13,973 nt of DNA from Planctomycetaceae bacterium (GTDB taxonomy: Bacteria; Planctomycetota; Planctomycetia; Pirellulales; Pirellulaceae), in the NCBI GenBank assembly GCA_012965455.1, contig DTSG01000173.1, forward strand, positions 1 through 13,973, written 5' to 3'. Every line of letters begins with the position of its first letter. The stretch's first letter is position 1. Positions 7,159-13,973 of this stretch are shown in pieces. The notes under the pieces were generated by a model, which saw nothing but the letters and a program-made list of their open reading frames with translations, had not been told where the DNA came from and searched no databases. Both the position numbers and the translations under genes were made by a program.

Positions 7159-7815
7159 CTAGTCGAGCCGTTTCACTCGAAGGTTTTTGAAGTAAACAAC
7201 ACTTTTAGGATCATGTGCTTGTAGGCAAAAAGTCCCCTCGCTCAATTTACGCCCAGGTTGTTTCGCATTGGGAAGTTTTCCAGTCGGTTCGGTGTAGTCT
7301 ACCTGTAGTTTTCCATCCAGCCAAATCTTAATCTGCTTGCCTTGTACGACGACGCGAGTTTCATACCAGGCATTGTCTTTTACTGGCGGATCTGAAATAT
7401 CAACAATTCCATATAGACCGCCCGATTTCTTCGGATCTCCATGAGTCACGTTAACCTGAACTTCATAACCCTTTGATGGCCAGCCTTCATTTTGAAATGT
7501 GGTGTGAAAATAGATGCCAGCATTGCTACCAGGGGTCGTCATCACATCCACTTTCAATTCGAAGTTCTTAAATGGTTGTTTGGTTTCGTAAAACAGGTGA
7601 CTGCGTGGCCCAGCACAAACTAGCATGCCATCTTTAACAGACCAAGAATCTACATTTTCACTGGCTTTCCAACCCTTGAGGTTTTTCCCATTAAACATAG
7701 ACGAGAATCCCTGTTCTTCAGCGGTTGTTTCCGGTAACGTCACAAAAAGTGCGGCTAGGACAGTTAGGAGAACAAAATGGAAGGGTTTAAGGTTCGAAAT
7801 TCGATTTGCAAACAT
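7159..7815 (-). CDS. Secreted DUF1080 / 3-keto-disaccharide hydrolase family protein
   Basis: This 218-residue protein has a signal peptide (residues 1-32, hydrophobic core FVLLTVLAALFVTL) and then one complete DUF1080 domain, a concanavalin-like beta-sandwich, from about 36 to 216. Typical landmarks are the opening SMFNGKNLKGWK (39-50), WSVKDGMLVC, FELKVDV, the NAGIYFHT strand, KGYEVQV and the closing VYFKNLRVKRL. The family is now linked to hydrolysis of 3-keto-glycosides formed by an oxidoreductase, although many members remain untested. The gene follows the Gfo/Idh/MocA oxidoreductase by 64 bp and precedes the dihydroorotate-dehydrogenase-like gene by 20 bp, consistent with one transcript. 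The signal peptide implies periplasmic action, whereas the adjacent oxidoreductase looks cytoplasmic. Family assignment is strong; hydrolase activity is inferred. Confidence 0.9.
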   Translation of the reverse strand: MFANRISNLKPFHFVLLTVLAALFVTLPETTAEEQGFSSMFNGKNLKGWKASENVDSWSVKDGMLVCAGPRSHLFYETKQPFKNFELKVDVMTTPGSNAGIYFHTTFQNEGWPSKGYEVQVNVTHGDPKKSGGLYGIVDISDPPVKDNAWYETRVVVQGKQIKIWLDGKLQVDYTEPTGKLPNAKQPGRKLSEGTFCLQAHDPKSVVYFKNLRVKRLD

Positions 7816-7879
7816 AATACAGGTTCTTTCTCTATTTAAGAGGTCAATGGTGATTTAATGGTCAATCGCAGGTGTCGTA

Positions 7880-9076
7880 TTAGCGACGAGCGCGTTCGTG
7901 TTTTAGTGGTAACCACGCACCGTTTTCAGCGGAACTGGCAACGCACTGTTGGATAAAGTACATTCCTTCGACTCCGTCGTGAACATTGGGAAACACGGTA
8001 TCCCGTCGTTCGTATTCTCGATCCATCGCTCTATCTATCATAGCATCAAACGCTGAGCGATATACGTTGGCGAACGCTTCGAAAAATGCTTCGGGGTGTC
8101 CAGCCGGTAACCGACAGGCACCGGCCCCAGCTTCGTTCATAAACGGCGCATTGGGATCGCGAGTGTAAATCTTGCGTGGCTGTCCGTTTGCTCGAACAAC
8201 CAATTGATTGGGTTCTTCTTGTCGCCATTGAATTGCACCAAGTGTTCCATCAATTTCGATTGATAGATCGTTTTCGCGGCCATGGCTAATCTGTGAGGCT
8301 GTTACGGTGCCTAGCCCACCATTGTCAAATCGAACGATAGCTGTGCCATAGTCGTCCAGTTGACGGCCTTCTTCAAAGGTTTTTAAGTGGCAGCTGATTT
8401 CGGCGGGCAACAATCCAGTCATATATCGCCCCAGATTATAAGCGTGTGTAGCAATATCGCCAAAGCAACCGGCCGCACCACTTTTAGCTGGATCGGTTCT
8501 CCAAGCGGCTTGTTTTTGTTCATCTGTTTCCAAGCGAGTTCTTAACCAGCCCTGAATGTAATTTGAGCGAACGGCTTGGATTTCACCTAATTCCCCATTG
8601 AGGATCATTTCACGAGCTTGTCGCACTAGTGGATACCCAGTGTAGTTATGTGAGACGGCGAACACGACGTTGGATTGATCAACCGTAGTAGCTAGTTCTT
8701 CAGCTTGGGCCAAGTCAAATGTCATGGGTTTATCGCAGATCACATTAAATCCAGCCTCAACCGCAGCTTTGGCAATTTCAAAGTGGGTGAAGTTTGGAGT
8801 GGCGATAGAGATGAAGTCAATTCGTTCGTCTGCTGGCAAATTCAATTCCGCTTCGATCAATTCCTGATAGCTTCCATAGGCACGATCTGCAGGGATGTCA
8901 TAATCTGGTGCAGACGCTTTTGCTCGCTCGGGATTAGACGAAAGCGCTCCGGCCACTAAGGCCGCTCGGTTGTCGAGAACGGCCGCTGTGCAATGGACTC
9001 GCCCAATAAATGAACCTTGCCCGCCGCCGACCAATGCCATGCGTAGTTTTCTGTTTAAGTCGTTGTTAGTGGCCAT
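7880..9076 (-). CDS. Gfo/Idh/MocA-family NAD(P)-dependent oxidoreductase
   Basis: This 398-residue enzyme should oxidise or reduce a sugar, inositol or related polyol using NAD(P). The N-terminal Rossmann fold carries ALVGGGQGSFIG (14-25), and ISIATPNFTH (89-98) forms the next nucleotide-contacting loop. CDKPMT (114-119) is the family's E/D-K-P motif with catalytic Lys116. GDIATHAYNLGRY (206-218) is the conserved Asp/His motif of the C-terminal substrate domain. No signal peptide or twin-arginine motif is present, so it should be cytoplasmic. The ATG at 9076 has a strong Shine-Dalgarno AGGAG (9082-9086 as its complement) five bases upstream. It heads the minus-strand run with the DUF1080 and dihydroorotate-dehydrogenase-like genes. 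Pairing with DUF1080 suggests glycoside 3-oxidation, but substrate and direction are not shown by the sequence. Confidence 0.9.
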   Translation of the reverse strand: MATNNDLNRKLRMALVGGGQGSFIGRVHCTAAVLDNRAALVAGALSSNPERAKASAPDYDIPADRAYGSYQELIEAELNLPADERIDFISIATPNFTHFEIAKAAVEAGFNVICDKPMTFDLAQAEELATTVDQSNVVFAVSHNYTGYPLVRQAREMILNGELGEIQAVRSNYIQGWLRTRLETDEQKQAAWRTDPAKSGAAGCFGDIATHAYNLGRYMTGLLPAEISCHLKTFEEGRQLDDYGTAIVRFDNGGLGTVTASQISHGRENDLSIEIDGTLGAIQWRQEEPNQLVVRANGQPRKIYTRDPNAPFMNEAGAGACRLPAGHPEAFFEAFANVYRSAFDAMIDRAMDREYERRDTVFPNVHDGVEGMYFIQQCVASSAENGAWLPLKHERARR

Positions 9077-9475
9077 TTCCGCTCCTGCTAATTTCTGCTT
9101 GGTTTGGTGGGCACACAGATAAATACTGCTACAGCTAAATCAAGCTAGCGCATATCGCCCACAATTTGATGTGATTAAGAACTTTCTTTCTTCTTTTCTA
9201 TCATATCAAGCGTGTTGATTAAACTCGGTCACAGCAGAACAATTACGAACGAGCACTAAATCATAGGTATTTTCCCATACGGCTAGCAGTCTACCGCCAT
9301 CACCGGATTGGTCAAATATACTCGCACTGGTTATTTTTTTCGCAGGTTTTGCATATAATAGAAGCGAGTACTCGTATTGCGTTGAGAATACATAAACCAA
9401 CATAATCGAGCTTCAACCGAGAACCAGTCTTAGCGGGAATGTTGTTCGTCAAGCACAACAGCAATTGGAATCATT
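9077..9475. other. Divergent intergenic region, 399 bp
   Basis: This region separates the minus-strand oxidoreductase from the plus-strand operon and must hold promoters for both. The plus-strand side has a good TATAAT at 9354-9359. The minus-strand side shows only the ribosome site near 9082, with no confident promoter. A pyrimidine-rich run lies at about 9183-9199. A 65-codon minus frame (9403-9206) has no ribosome site or recognisable domain and overlaps the plus-strand promoter, so it is not annotated as a gene. No TPP riboswitch core was found ahead of the thi genes. Confidence 0.6.
9331..9374 (+). promoter_or_regulatory. Promoter with palindrome at the start point, upstream of the thiS-thiG-helicase run
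   Basis: A consensus -10 box TATAAT lies at 9354-9359, with a poor TTATTT at 9331-9336 as the -35 at 17-bp spacing. Transcription would begin near 9366, giving a leader of about 110 nt before the ATG at 9476. A perfect 10-bp palindrome CGAGTACTCG (9365-9374) lies on the predicted start point, a typical place for a repressor site. The -10 is convincing; the -35 and the operator are inferred. Confidence 0.45.
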
Positions 9476-10030
9476 ATGAAGAATAGATCTTTTGTATTAG
9501 GTGTTGGTTGTGGGCTGCTGTTTGGCGTCGGTATGGTGATCGGCACGATTGTCGGAATCAGCACATCCGCCCCTCCAATCGCTTCCACCGCTGGGTTTGA
9601 AATTGACGGTAAGGTCTTGCAGGCGGCGGCAGGTGATAGTTCCGATAAATTTGCGATCGCGACTGGGAAGATCTCGGATACGGCGGAGGGTGTATTTATG
9701 CTCGATGGCTTAACGGGTGATCTACAATGCCTTGTACCCTACACTCGCACAGGTGCGTTTGGCGGATTATTCAAGACCAACGTGTTTAATGACCTTAAAA
9801 TTCAAGGCACCAAAACTCCCCGATTTATTATGGTCACGGGCGAGGCGAATTTCTCAGGCAACGGGCGTCCCGGTAACTGCATTGTCTATATTGTCGACGC
9901 ATCCACAGGAAACTACGCAGCCTATGGGGTTCCCTGGAATCGTCAAATGGAAACAGCAGGTCGAGCTCAGCAAGGCCAATTGCTTGGGTTAACCTCTGGG
10001 CAAGCTCGTAATATCATGATTCGCCAATAG
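9476..10030 (+). CDS. Conserved-type membrane-anchored or secreted protein, function unknown
   Basis: I do not recognise a named domain in this 184-residue protein. Residues 7-29 form a Gly-rich hydrophobic segment (several GxxxG-like spacings), either an uncleaved anchor or a signal peptide. The rest appears extracytoplasmic and beta-rich: two related stretches, KFAIATGKISDTAEGVFMLD (58-77) and a later RFIMVTG followed by CIVYIVDASTGNYAAYGVPW, look like repeated strand-turn units of the form value, label, residue-TG, as in propeller-type blades. The C-terminal 25 residues are polar and Gln-rich. GGAA lies five bases before the ATG. It is first in the plus-strand run, 10 bp before thiS, yet nothing in it suggests thiamine synthesis. 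Similar proteins are, to my impression, found in other planctomycetes. Confidence 0.75.
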   Translation: MKNRSFVLGVGCGLLFGVGMVIGTIVGISTSAPPIASTAGFEIDGKVLQAAAGDSSDKFAIATGKISDTAEGVFMLDGLTGDLQCLVPYTRTGAFGGLFKTNVFNDLKIQGTKTPRFIMVTGEANFSGNGRPGNCIVYIVDASTGNYAAYGVPWNRQMETAGRAQQGQLLGLTSGQARNIMIRQ

Positions 10031-10040
10031 GATTTCCATT

Positions 10041-10241
10041 TTGATTGTTCAAGTGAACGAGCAAGCGGTTGCAACGACCACGGGTATCACGATTTTAGAT
10101 CTGCTCAAACAACTAGACATTACCACCCGACATATTGCAGTTGAAGTAAATCTGAACATTGTGCCGTTTGCAGACCATGGCGATACCATATTGCATGACG
10201 GCGACCAGTTAGAGATAGTAACACTTGTTGGTGGTGGATGA
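10041..10241 (+). CDS. thiS: ThiS sulfur carrier protein
   Basis: ThiS is the ubiquitin-fold sulfur carrier of thiazole synthesis. Its C-terminal glycine is adenylated and converted to a thiocarboxylate that donates sulfur to ThiG. The 66-residue length is normal. The opening strand IVQVNEQAV, the helix after TTGITILDLLKQL, the AVEVNLNIVPF segment, DGDQLEIVTLVGG and the terminal GGG (64-66) are diagnostic. The start is TTG at 10041, chosen because it gives the proper N-terminal strand and has AGGA (10028-10031) upstream; no ATG is available. The gene follows its neighbour by 10 bp and precedes thiG by 75 bp. The ThiF adenylyltransferase and other thi genes are not in the window. Confidence 0.93.
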   Translation: MIVQVNEQAVATTTGITILDLLKQLDITTRHIAVEVNLNIVPFADHGDTILHDGDQLEIVTLVGGG

Positions 10242-10316
10242 TTTGTTTTTAACATAACTTGTATTGTCCAACAGAGAACAAAATCGTTTAAAGTTAAGGA
10301 TAGGACTGTCAGAACA

Positions 10317-11195
10317 ATGGGGACTGTAGTAGCCAACGATTTGGATGTGGTCGCGCTGGAAGATAATCCATTGAAGATTGGGCCATTCGAGCTCAATAGT
10401 CGTTTGATCGTAGGCAGCGGTCGCTACGAAAATGCGACGATGATGCGGCAAGCCTTAGATCTTTCCGGATCGGATTGCATTACGGTTGCCATCCGCCGCG
10501 AACGATTGCATGACGCGTATGGCGATAATCTTTTGGATCACATTGATTCTGACCAGACAATTTTGCTTCCCAATACTGCTGGTTGCTATAGTGCCAAAGA
10601 CGCAGTGCGCGTAGCGCATTTGGGCCGAGAAATACTTCGAGCGCTAGGCAATCCAGGAGCTGATTGGGTGAAGCTGGAATGTTTAGGTGACAGTCGTACC
10701 TTATTACCTGATCCGATTTCTACACTAGAGGCAACCAAAAAGCTCGTGGCAGATGGATTTCATGTGTTGTGTTACACCACTGACGACCCAGTTACCGCTC
10801 GGCGATTAAAACAAGCGGGCGCGGCAGCAGTCATGCCCGCCGGCAGTCCCATCGGCTCCGGGCAGGGTATCCTCAACCCCAACAACATCCGTATTATTTT
10901 GGAATACCTCAAAAATGAGGATCCAGAATATCCAGTGATCGTAGACGCAGGCATTGGCACTGCCAGTGATGTGGCTCAAGCAATGGAGTTAGGCGCCGAT
11001 GGCGTGTTACTCAACACCGCGATAGCCCATGCTCGGAAACCACTCGTCATGGCTACGGCTATGAGACACGCGACGCTAGCGGGCCGTCAAGCTTTTCTCG
11101 CGGGACGCATTCCTAAGCGACTTTATGCCGCCGCCAGCAGCCCGCTGGAAGGCGTCATTGCGACCCATCCATTTCCTCGAAATGAAACGAAATGA
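10317..11195 (+). CDS. thiG: Thiazole synthase ThiG
   Basis: ThiG condenses 1-deoxyxylulose-5-phosphate, ThiS thiocarboxylate and dehydroglycine into the thiazole phosphate of thiamine in the cytoplasm. It is a TIM barrel, and all landmarks are present: SRLIVGSGRY (28-37), the TVAIRR strand, LLPNTAGCY (83-91), Lys119 in DWVKLE as the Schiff-base lysine, AVMPAGSPIGSG and the phosphate-binding AGIGTASD plus GADGVLLNTAIA. At 292 residues it is longer than the usual 255-270, with about 17 extra residues at the N-terminus and a tail ending HPFPRNETK. A start nearer LKIGPF would need a different initiation codon, so the ATG at 10317 with TAGGA upstream is kept. The stop overlaps the helicase start by four bases (ATGA), indicating translational coupling. 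Confidence 0.95.
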   Translation: MGTVVANDLDVVALEDNPLKIGPFELNSRLIVGSGRYENATMMRQALDLSGSDCITVAIRRERLHDAYGDNLLDHIDSDQTILLPNTAGCYSAKDAVRVAHLGREILRALGNPGADWVKLECLGDSRTLLPDPISTLEATKKLVADGFHVLCYTTDDPVTARRLKQAGAAAVMPAGSPIGSGQGILNPNNIRIILEYLKNEDPEYPVIVDAGIGTASDVAQAMELGADGVLLNTAIAHARKPLVMATAMRHATLAGRQAFLAGRIPKRLYAAASSPLEGVIATHPFPRNETK

Positions 11196-13219
11196 CCGGC
11201 GGCGCAGATTTCATTCATCCCGATGATATTCTTGGCCCCGGCGGGCGTATCGCTGCTCGCCTAGATCGTTATGAACATCGCCAACAGCAACTCGACATGG
11301 CCGCTGCGGTCTCTAACGCGTTAACTGATAGGAAACACTTGGTCGTGGAAGCGGGCACCGGTGTAGGGAAGACTTTTGCTTATTTGGTACCCGCGATATT
11401 GGCTGCCACGGAGCCCGACAACCAACTTGTATTGACAGCGGACGGCGAAAAACGGAATCGACGCATCATTATTTCTACGCATACGATTAGTTTGCAAGAG
11501 CAGCTTTTGAATAAGGATATACCGCTGCTCAACAGCGTTATTGCTCGAGAGTTTTCTGCCGTATTGGTCAAAGGACGCGGTAATTATTTGAGTCGGCGAC
11601 GGCTGCGGTCAGCGCTGCAGAAATCAGCGACGTTATTTGACGGTGCTGATGAGCAATCGCAGTTGTATCAAATTCGCGATTGGGCAAGCGCCAGTTCTGA
11701 CGGCAGTCGTAGTAGTATGGCATTTCGGCCCCCAGCAAGTGTTTGGGATGAAGTTGCTAGTGACTCGAGTAATTGTATGGGTTTTGCCTGTGAGTCGCAT
11801 AAGAGTTGTTTTTACTATCAAGCGCGACGACGGATGGAACACGCTCAGTTGTTGATTGTGAACCATGCGCTGTTTTTCAGTGATCTGGCTCTTCGCCGAC
11901 AAGGTGCTAGTATTCTGCCCGACTATGATGCGGTGATCTTTGACGAAGCCCACACGCTTGAATCGGTAGCCAGTGGGCATTTGGGGCTGAGTGTCACGTC
12001 GGGACAGGTTTCTTATATTCTCAGGAAACTATATAACGACCGCACCAACAAAGGTTTACTTGTTGGCAAAGGTCATGAGCAAGCGCAACGTCAAGTTATT
12101 CGGTGTTATATTGCTGCGGATGAATTGTTCGACGAAGCTTTGCAATGGAAACTAGATCATCCAAAAAGTAATGGCCGCATCTATTCTAAAATAGTGTTCC
12201 CGAACCCGCTGAGCCCAGAGTTGTCGAAACTAGCGAATATGATTCGCCAAATCGCAAATGGCATTGATGATACGGCTGAGCGTAAAAATTACACGGCAGC
12301 TGTTACGCGACTGTCAACACTTGCGGATACGATCCAACATTGGTTAGTCCAAGCGGCTGATGATATGGTGTACTGGCTAGAAGCTCGAAAAACCCGTCGG
12401 GGAACTAAAGTTTCATTTCAGGCTGCACCAATCGATATTGGACCGGCGATGCGTAGTGAGTTGTTTGAAAAAGTACCAAGTGTCATCATGACTAGCGCAA
12501 CGTTGGCCGTAGGCACTGAAGACAAGTTCAATTTTTTCAGATCACGAATTGGGCTTACAGAATCAAATACAGCGAAACTGGGCTCTCCGTTTGACTATGA
12601 ACGCCAGGCAGAAGTGATCTTAGTCAGCGGCATGCCAGACCCGAGTAAAGACAAAGAATCGTTTCGAGCACACTCTGTCGAGATGTTAAAGCGATACATC
12701 AGTCGCACGGATGGACATGCTTTTGTCCTATGTACAAGTTATGATTTGCTGCGATTTTTATCATCTGCTTTAACCCCTTGGCTCACTGAACAGCAGTTGG
12801 GATTGTTAACACAGGGTGATGGTACTGGCCGAACGGAGTTACTGGAGCAGTTCAAGAACAATCCGCAAAGTGTATTGTTTGGTACGGACAGTTTTTGGCA
12901 GGGAGTAGACGTGCCCGGTGAAGCACTGCAAAACGTTATCATACCGCGGTTGCCATTTAGTATGCCGGATCATCCTTTATTGGAAGCACGCTTAGATCAG
13001 ATTAAGGCCAACGGCGGCAATCCATTTTTGGATTATCAATTACCTGAAGCAACGATTAAATTCAAACAGGGCTTTGGTCGGTTAATCCGTACGCAGACTG
13101 ATACGGGTATCGTCGTCGTCTTTGACCCGCGGATTCGTACACGATTCTACGGCCAGATTTTTCTGGATTCCTTACCGCCTGTGCAGGTCAGTGAAGAGTT
13201 CGTGTACGACTGCGAATGA
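11192..13219 (+). CDS. DinG/XPD-family superfamily 2 DNA helicase
   Basis: This 675-residue protein is an ATP-dependent 5'-3' type DNA helicase of the DinG/XPD group, which unwinds damaged or unusual DNA structures. Walker A is EAGTGVGKT (53-61), motif II is DEAH (251-254), the ISTHTISLQEQLL motif Ia spans 94-106, SATLAVG is motif III-like and QGFGRLIR (626-633) is motif VI. The iron-sulfur region shows Cys195, Cys200 and Cys206, but the expected first Cys after KGRGNYL is Ser134, leaving three of four usual ligands. No N-terminal exonuclease domain is present, unlike many Firmicutes DinG proteins. It starts inside the thiG stop (ATGA), so expression is tied to the thiamine genes. The helicase call is firm. 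Whether it is the orthologue of E. coli DinG or YoaA is not decided here. Confidence 0.93.
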   Translation: MTGGADFIHPDDILGPGGRIAARLDRYEHRQQQLDMAAAVSNALTDRKHLVVEAGTGVGKTFAYLVPAILAATEPDNQLVLTADGEKRNRRIIISTHTISLQEQLLNKDIPLLNSVIAREFSAVLVKGRGNYLSRRRLRSALQKSATLFDGADEQSQLYQIRDWASASSDGSRSSMAFRPPASVWDEVASDSSNCMGFACESHKSCFYYQARRRMEHAQLLIVNHALFFSDLALRRQGASILPDYDAVIFDEAHTLESVASGHLGLSVTSGQVSYILRKLYNDRTNKGLLVGKGHEQAQRQVIRCYIAADELFDEALQWKLDHPKSNGRIYSKIVFPNPLSPELSKLANMIRQIANGIDDTAERKNYTAAVTRLSTLADTIQHWLVQAADDMVYWLEARKTRRGTKVSFQAAPIDIGPAMRSELFEKVPSVIMTSATLAVGTEDKFNFFRSRIGLTESNTAKLGSPFDYERQAEVILVSGMPDPSKDKESFRAHSVEMLKRYISRTDGHAFVLCTSYDLLRFLSSALTPWLTEQQLGLLTQGDGTGRTELLEQFKNNPQSVLFGTDSFWQGVDVPGEALQNVIIPRLPFSMPDHPLLEARLDQIKANGGNPFLDYQLPEATIKFKQGFGRLIRTQTDTGIVVVFDPRIRTRFYGQIFLDSLPPVQVSEEFVYDCE

Positions 13220-13258
13220 AGCCGCGAACCGCGAATTAACGCCAATGTAGCCGCGAAT
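13212..13258. repeat. Short degenerate GCGAAT repeats in the convergent gap
   Basis: The motif GCGAA(T/C) appears at 13212, 13224, 13231 and 13253, with a related GCCAAT at 13241, and GCCGCGAA occurs twice (13221 and 13250). The cluster begins at the last codons of the helicase gene and fills the 50-bp gap before the convergent gene. The roughly 10-12 bp spacing suggests a decayed intergenic repeat family. No T-run or strong stem makes it a normal terminator. Confidence 0.4.
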
Positions 13259-13269
13259 AGGACCTTTGA

Positions 13270-13905
13270 TTAGTCATCGGTGGATTTACCGTTGATGATT
13301 TGCAGAGGCGGGTCGGTACGTGGCTTGGGGATAGTTTGCGGCCGGCGTTCAATCGGTTCCGCGACAACATCTCCCGGCGACGCTTCCTGCCGTTGGCGTA
13401 TATATTGAGCACCTTCAGGGCTGTTTAAATATATTTTCAAAGGAGACTGCCATTGTGGTTGAGCTCCAATCACAGGCGTCCAGCCGGTTACAAATGGTCG
13501 CCAACTGCCATGGCTAATGGAACCAAATCCGCCGTGAGGAACCGTTAGAAATGGGGCCGTCATCGTCATACTTCTCTCTGAACCTTGACTTGCCCACAGA
13601 TTAAACCCACCTCTTAAATTTCCCTTACGAAATCCAAACCCAAAATGGGCATCGCGGCCGTCGTATCCACCATAGGTTGGATAGACAGGGGCCCCCCAAT
13701 TGAAAAACCAGCCGCCGCGGCGACCTCGTTGGTTTAAAAACATGGATGAACCAAAAGACTCGTACCAAGAATCTTGCATGTTCCAGTGTGGTGTGGTGAT
13801 GGTCGCTTGCTGTGCATGGACCTGAAGCGTATCGAAAACACCGCTGCCTAGTGTGACAACAAGGAACGTGGAAATCAGTAATCGTTGAAATGGATATATC
13901 TTCAT
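13270..13905 (-). CDS. Secreted Gly/aromatic-rich protein, function unknown
   Basis: I recognise no named domain in this 211-residue protein. Residues 1-31 form a signal peptide (core LLISTFLVVTLGSGVF, cleavage near VHA before QQ). The mature part is rich in Gly, Trp, Phe and Tyr: RGRRGGWFFNWG (61-72), YGGYDGRD, HFGFGFRKGNLRGGFNLW and a later TVPHGGFGSISHGSWRPF. Its middle could form an aromatic beta structure in the envelope. The last 50 residues are Pro/Arg-rich (EPIERRPQTIPKPRTDPP) and probably disordered. It converges on the helicase gene with 50 bp between stops. Upstream (13906-13973) only about 70 bp are visible, and no clear promoter was found. The signal peptide and consistent frame make it a real gene; its role is unknown. 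Confidence 0.75.
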   Translation of the reverse strand: MKIYPFQRLLISTFLVVTLGSGVFDTLQVHAQQATITTPHWNMQDSWYESFGSSMFLNQRGRRGGWFFNWGAPVYPTYGGYDGRDAHFGFGFRKGNLRGGFNLWASQGSERSMTMTAPFLTVPHGGFGSISHGSWRPFVTGWTPVIGAQPQWQSPLKIYLNSPEGAQYIRQRQEASPGDVVAEPIERRPQTIPKPRTDPPLQIINGKSTDD

Positions 13906-13973
13906 AAAACGAGAGATCGAGGTAAAACGAATAACGATACTTACATACGTTGTGCTTCTATTGTTTCGCCACA

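Noticed and set aside
9107..9162. GTGGGC/GCCCAC stem upstream of the oxidoreductase
   Set aside because: Six base pairs closing a 44-nt loop with no further pairing or U-run; likely chance.
9206..9403. 65-codon minus-strand frame upstream of the oxidoreductase
   Set aside because: No ribosome site, no recognisable domain, and it overlaps the plus-strand promoter at 9354-9359.
9366..9475. TPP riboswitch ahead of the thi genes (a TTGAGA string near 9380)
   Set aside because: The conserved CTGAGA and ACCTGAT/GGATAATGCCAGC elements are not present in order, and thiS is not the first gene of the run.

Overview
The window looks like chromosomal DNA from a planctomycete, most likely of the Pirellulaceae/Rhodopirellula type. 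This is inferred from gene content: a secreted formylglycine sulfatase with a laminin-G-like tail, a secreted protein with two PPC domains, a DUF1080 (3-keto-disaccharide hydrolase family) protein beside a Gfo/Idh/MocA oxidoreductase, and several secreted proteins without known domains. Base composition is moderate. No phage, insertion sequence, CRISPR array, tRNA or rRNA was recognised.

Layout. Positions 1-9076 are almost entirely minus strand. Read in the direction of transcription (right to left), the genes are: a Gfo/Idh/MocA oxidoreductase (9076-7880), a secreted DUF1080 protein (7815-7159) and a dihydroorotate-dehydrogenase-like flavoprotein (7138-6095). A 594-bp gap without a convincing protein gene follows, then a secreted TPR protein with a Pro/Asn-rich tail (5500-4493), the PPC-domain protein (4322-2004) and the sulfatase (1952 to beyond position 1). 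The PPC protein and sulfatase are 51 bp apart and look co-transcribed. From 9476 to 13219 the genes are on the plus strand: an anchored or secreted protein of unknown function, thiS, thiG and a DinG/XPD-type helicase whose start overlaps the thiG stop (ATGA). A secreted Gly/aromatic-rich protein of unknown function (13905-13270, minus) converges on the helicase.

How the genes fit together. The left half suggests polysaccharide use: a sulfatase removes sulfate esters from glycans, and an oxidoreductase plus a 3-keto-disaccharide-hydrolase-family protein could oxidise and cleave sugars by the non-canonical 3-keto route. The right half combines thiazole synthesis for thiamine (ThiS sulfur carrier and ThiG synthase) with a DNA repair type helicase.

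The most unexplained structure is in the 594-bp gap. Two 19-nt arms at 5954-5972 and 6049-6067 are complementary at 17 of 19 positions, and the right arm is followed at once by seven T residues on the plus strand. A second plus-strand terminator-like hairpin follows at 6084-6110. No plus-strand protein gene explains them, so an uncharacterised plus-strand structured RNA of about 120 nt is the simplest reading. Other points of interest are a perfect 13-bp dyad upstream of the PPC gene, a helicase with Ser in place of the first iron-sulfur Cys, and an opposite predicted location of the paired 3-keto pathway proteins.
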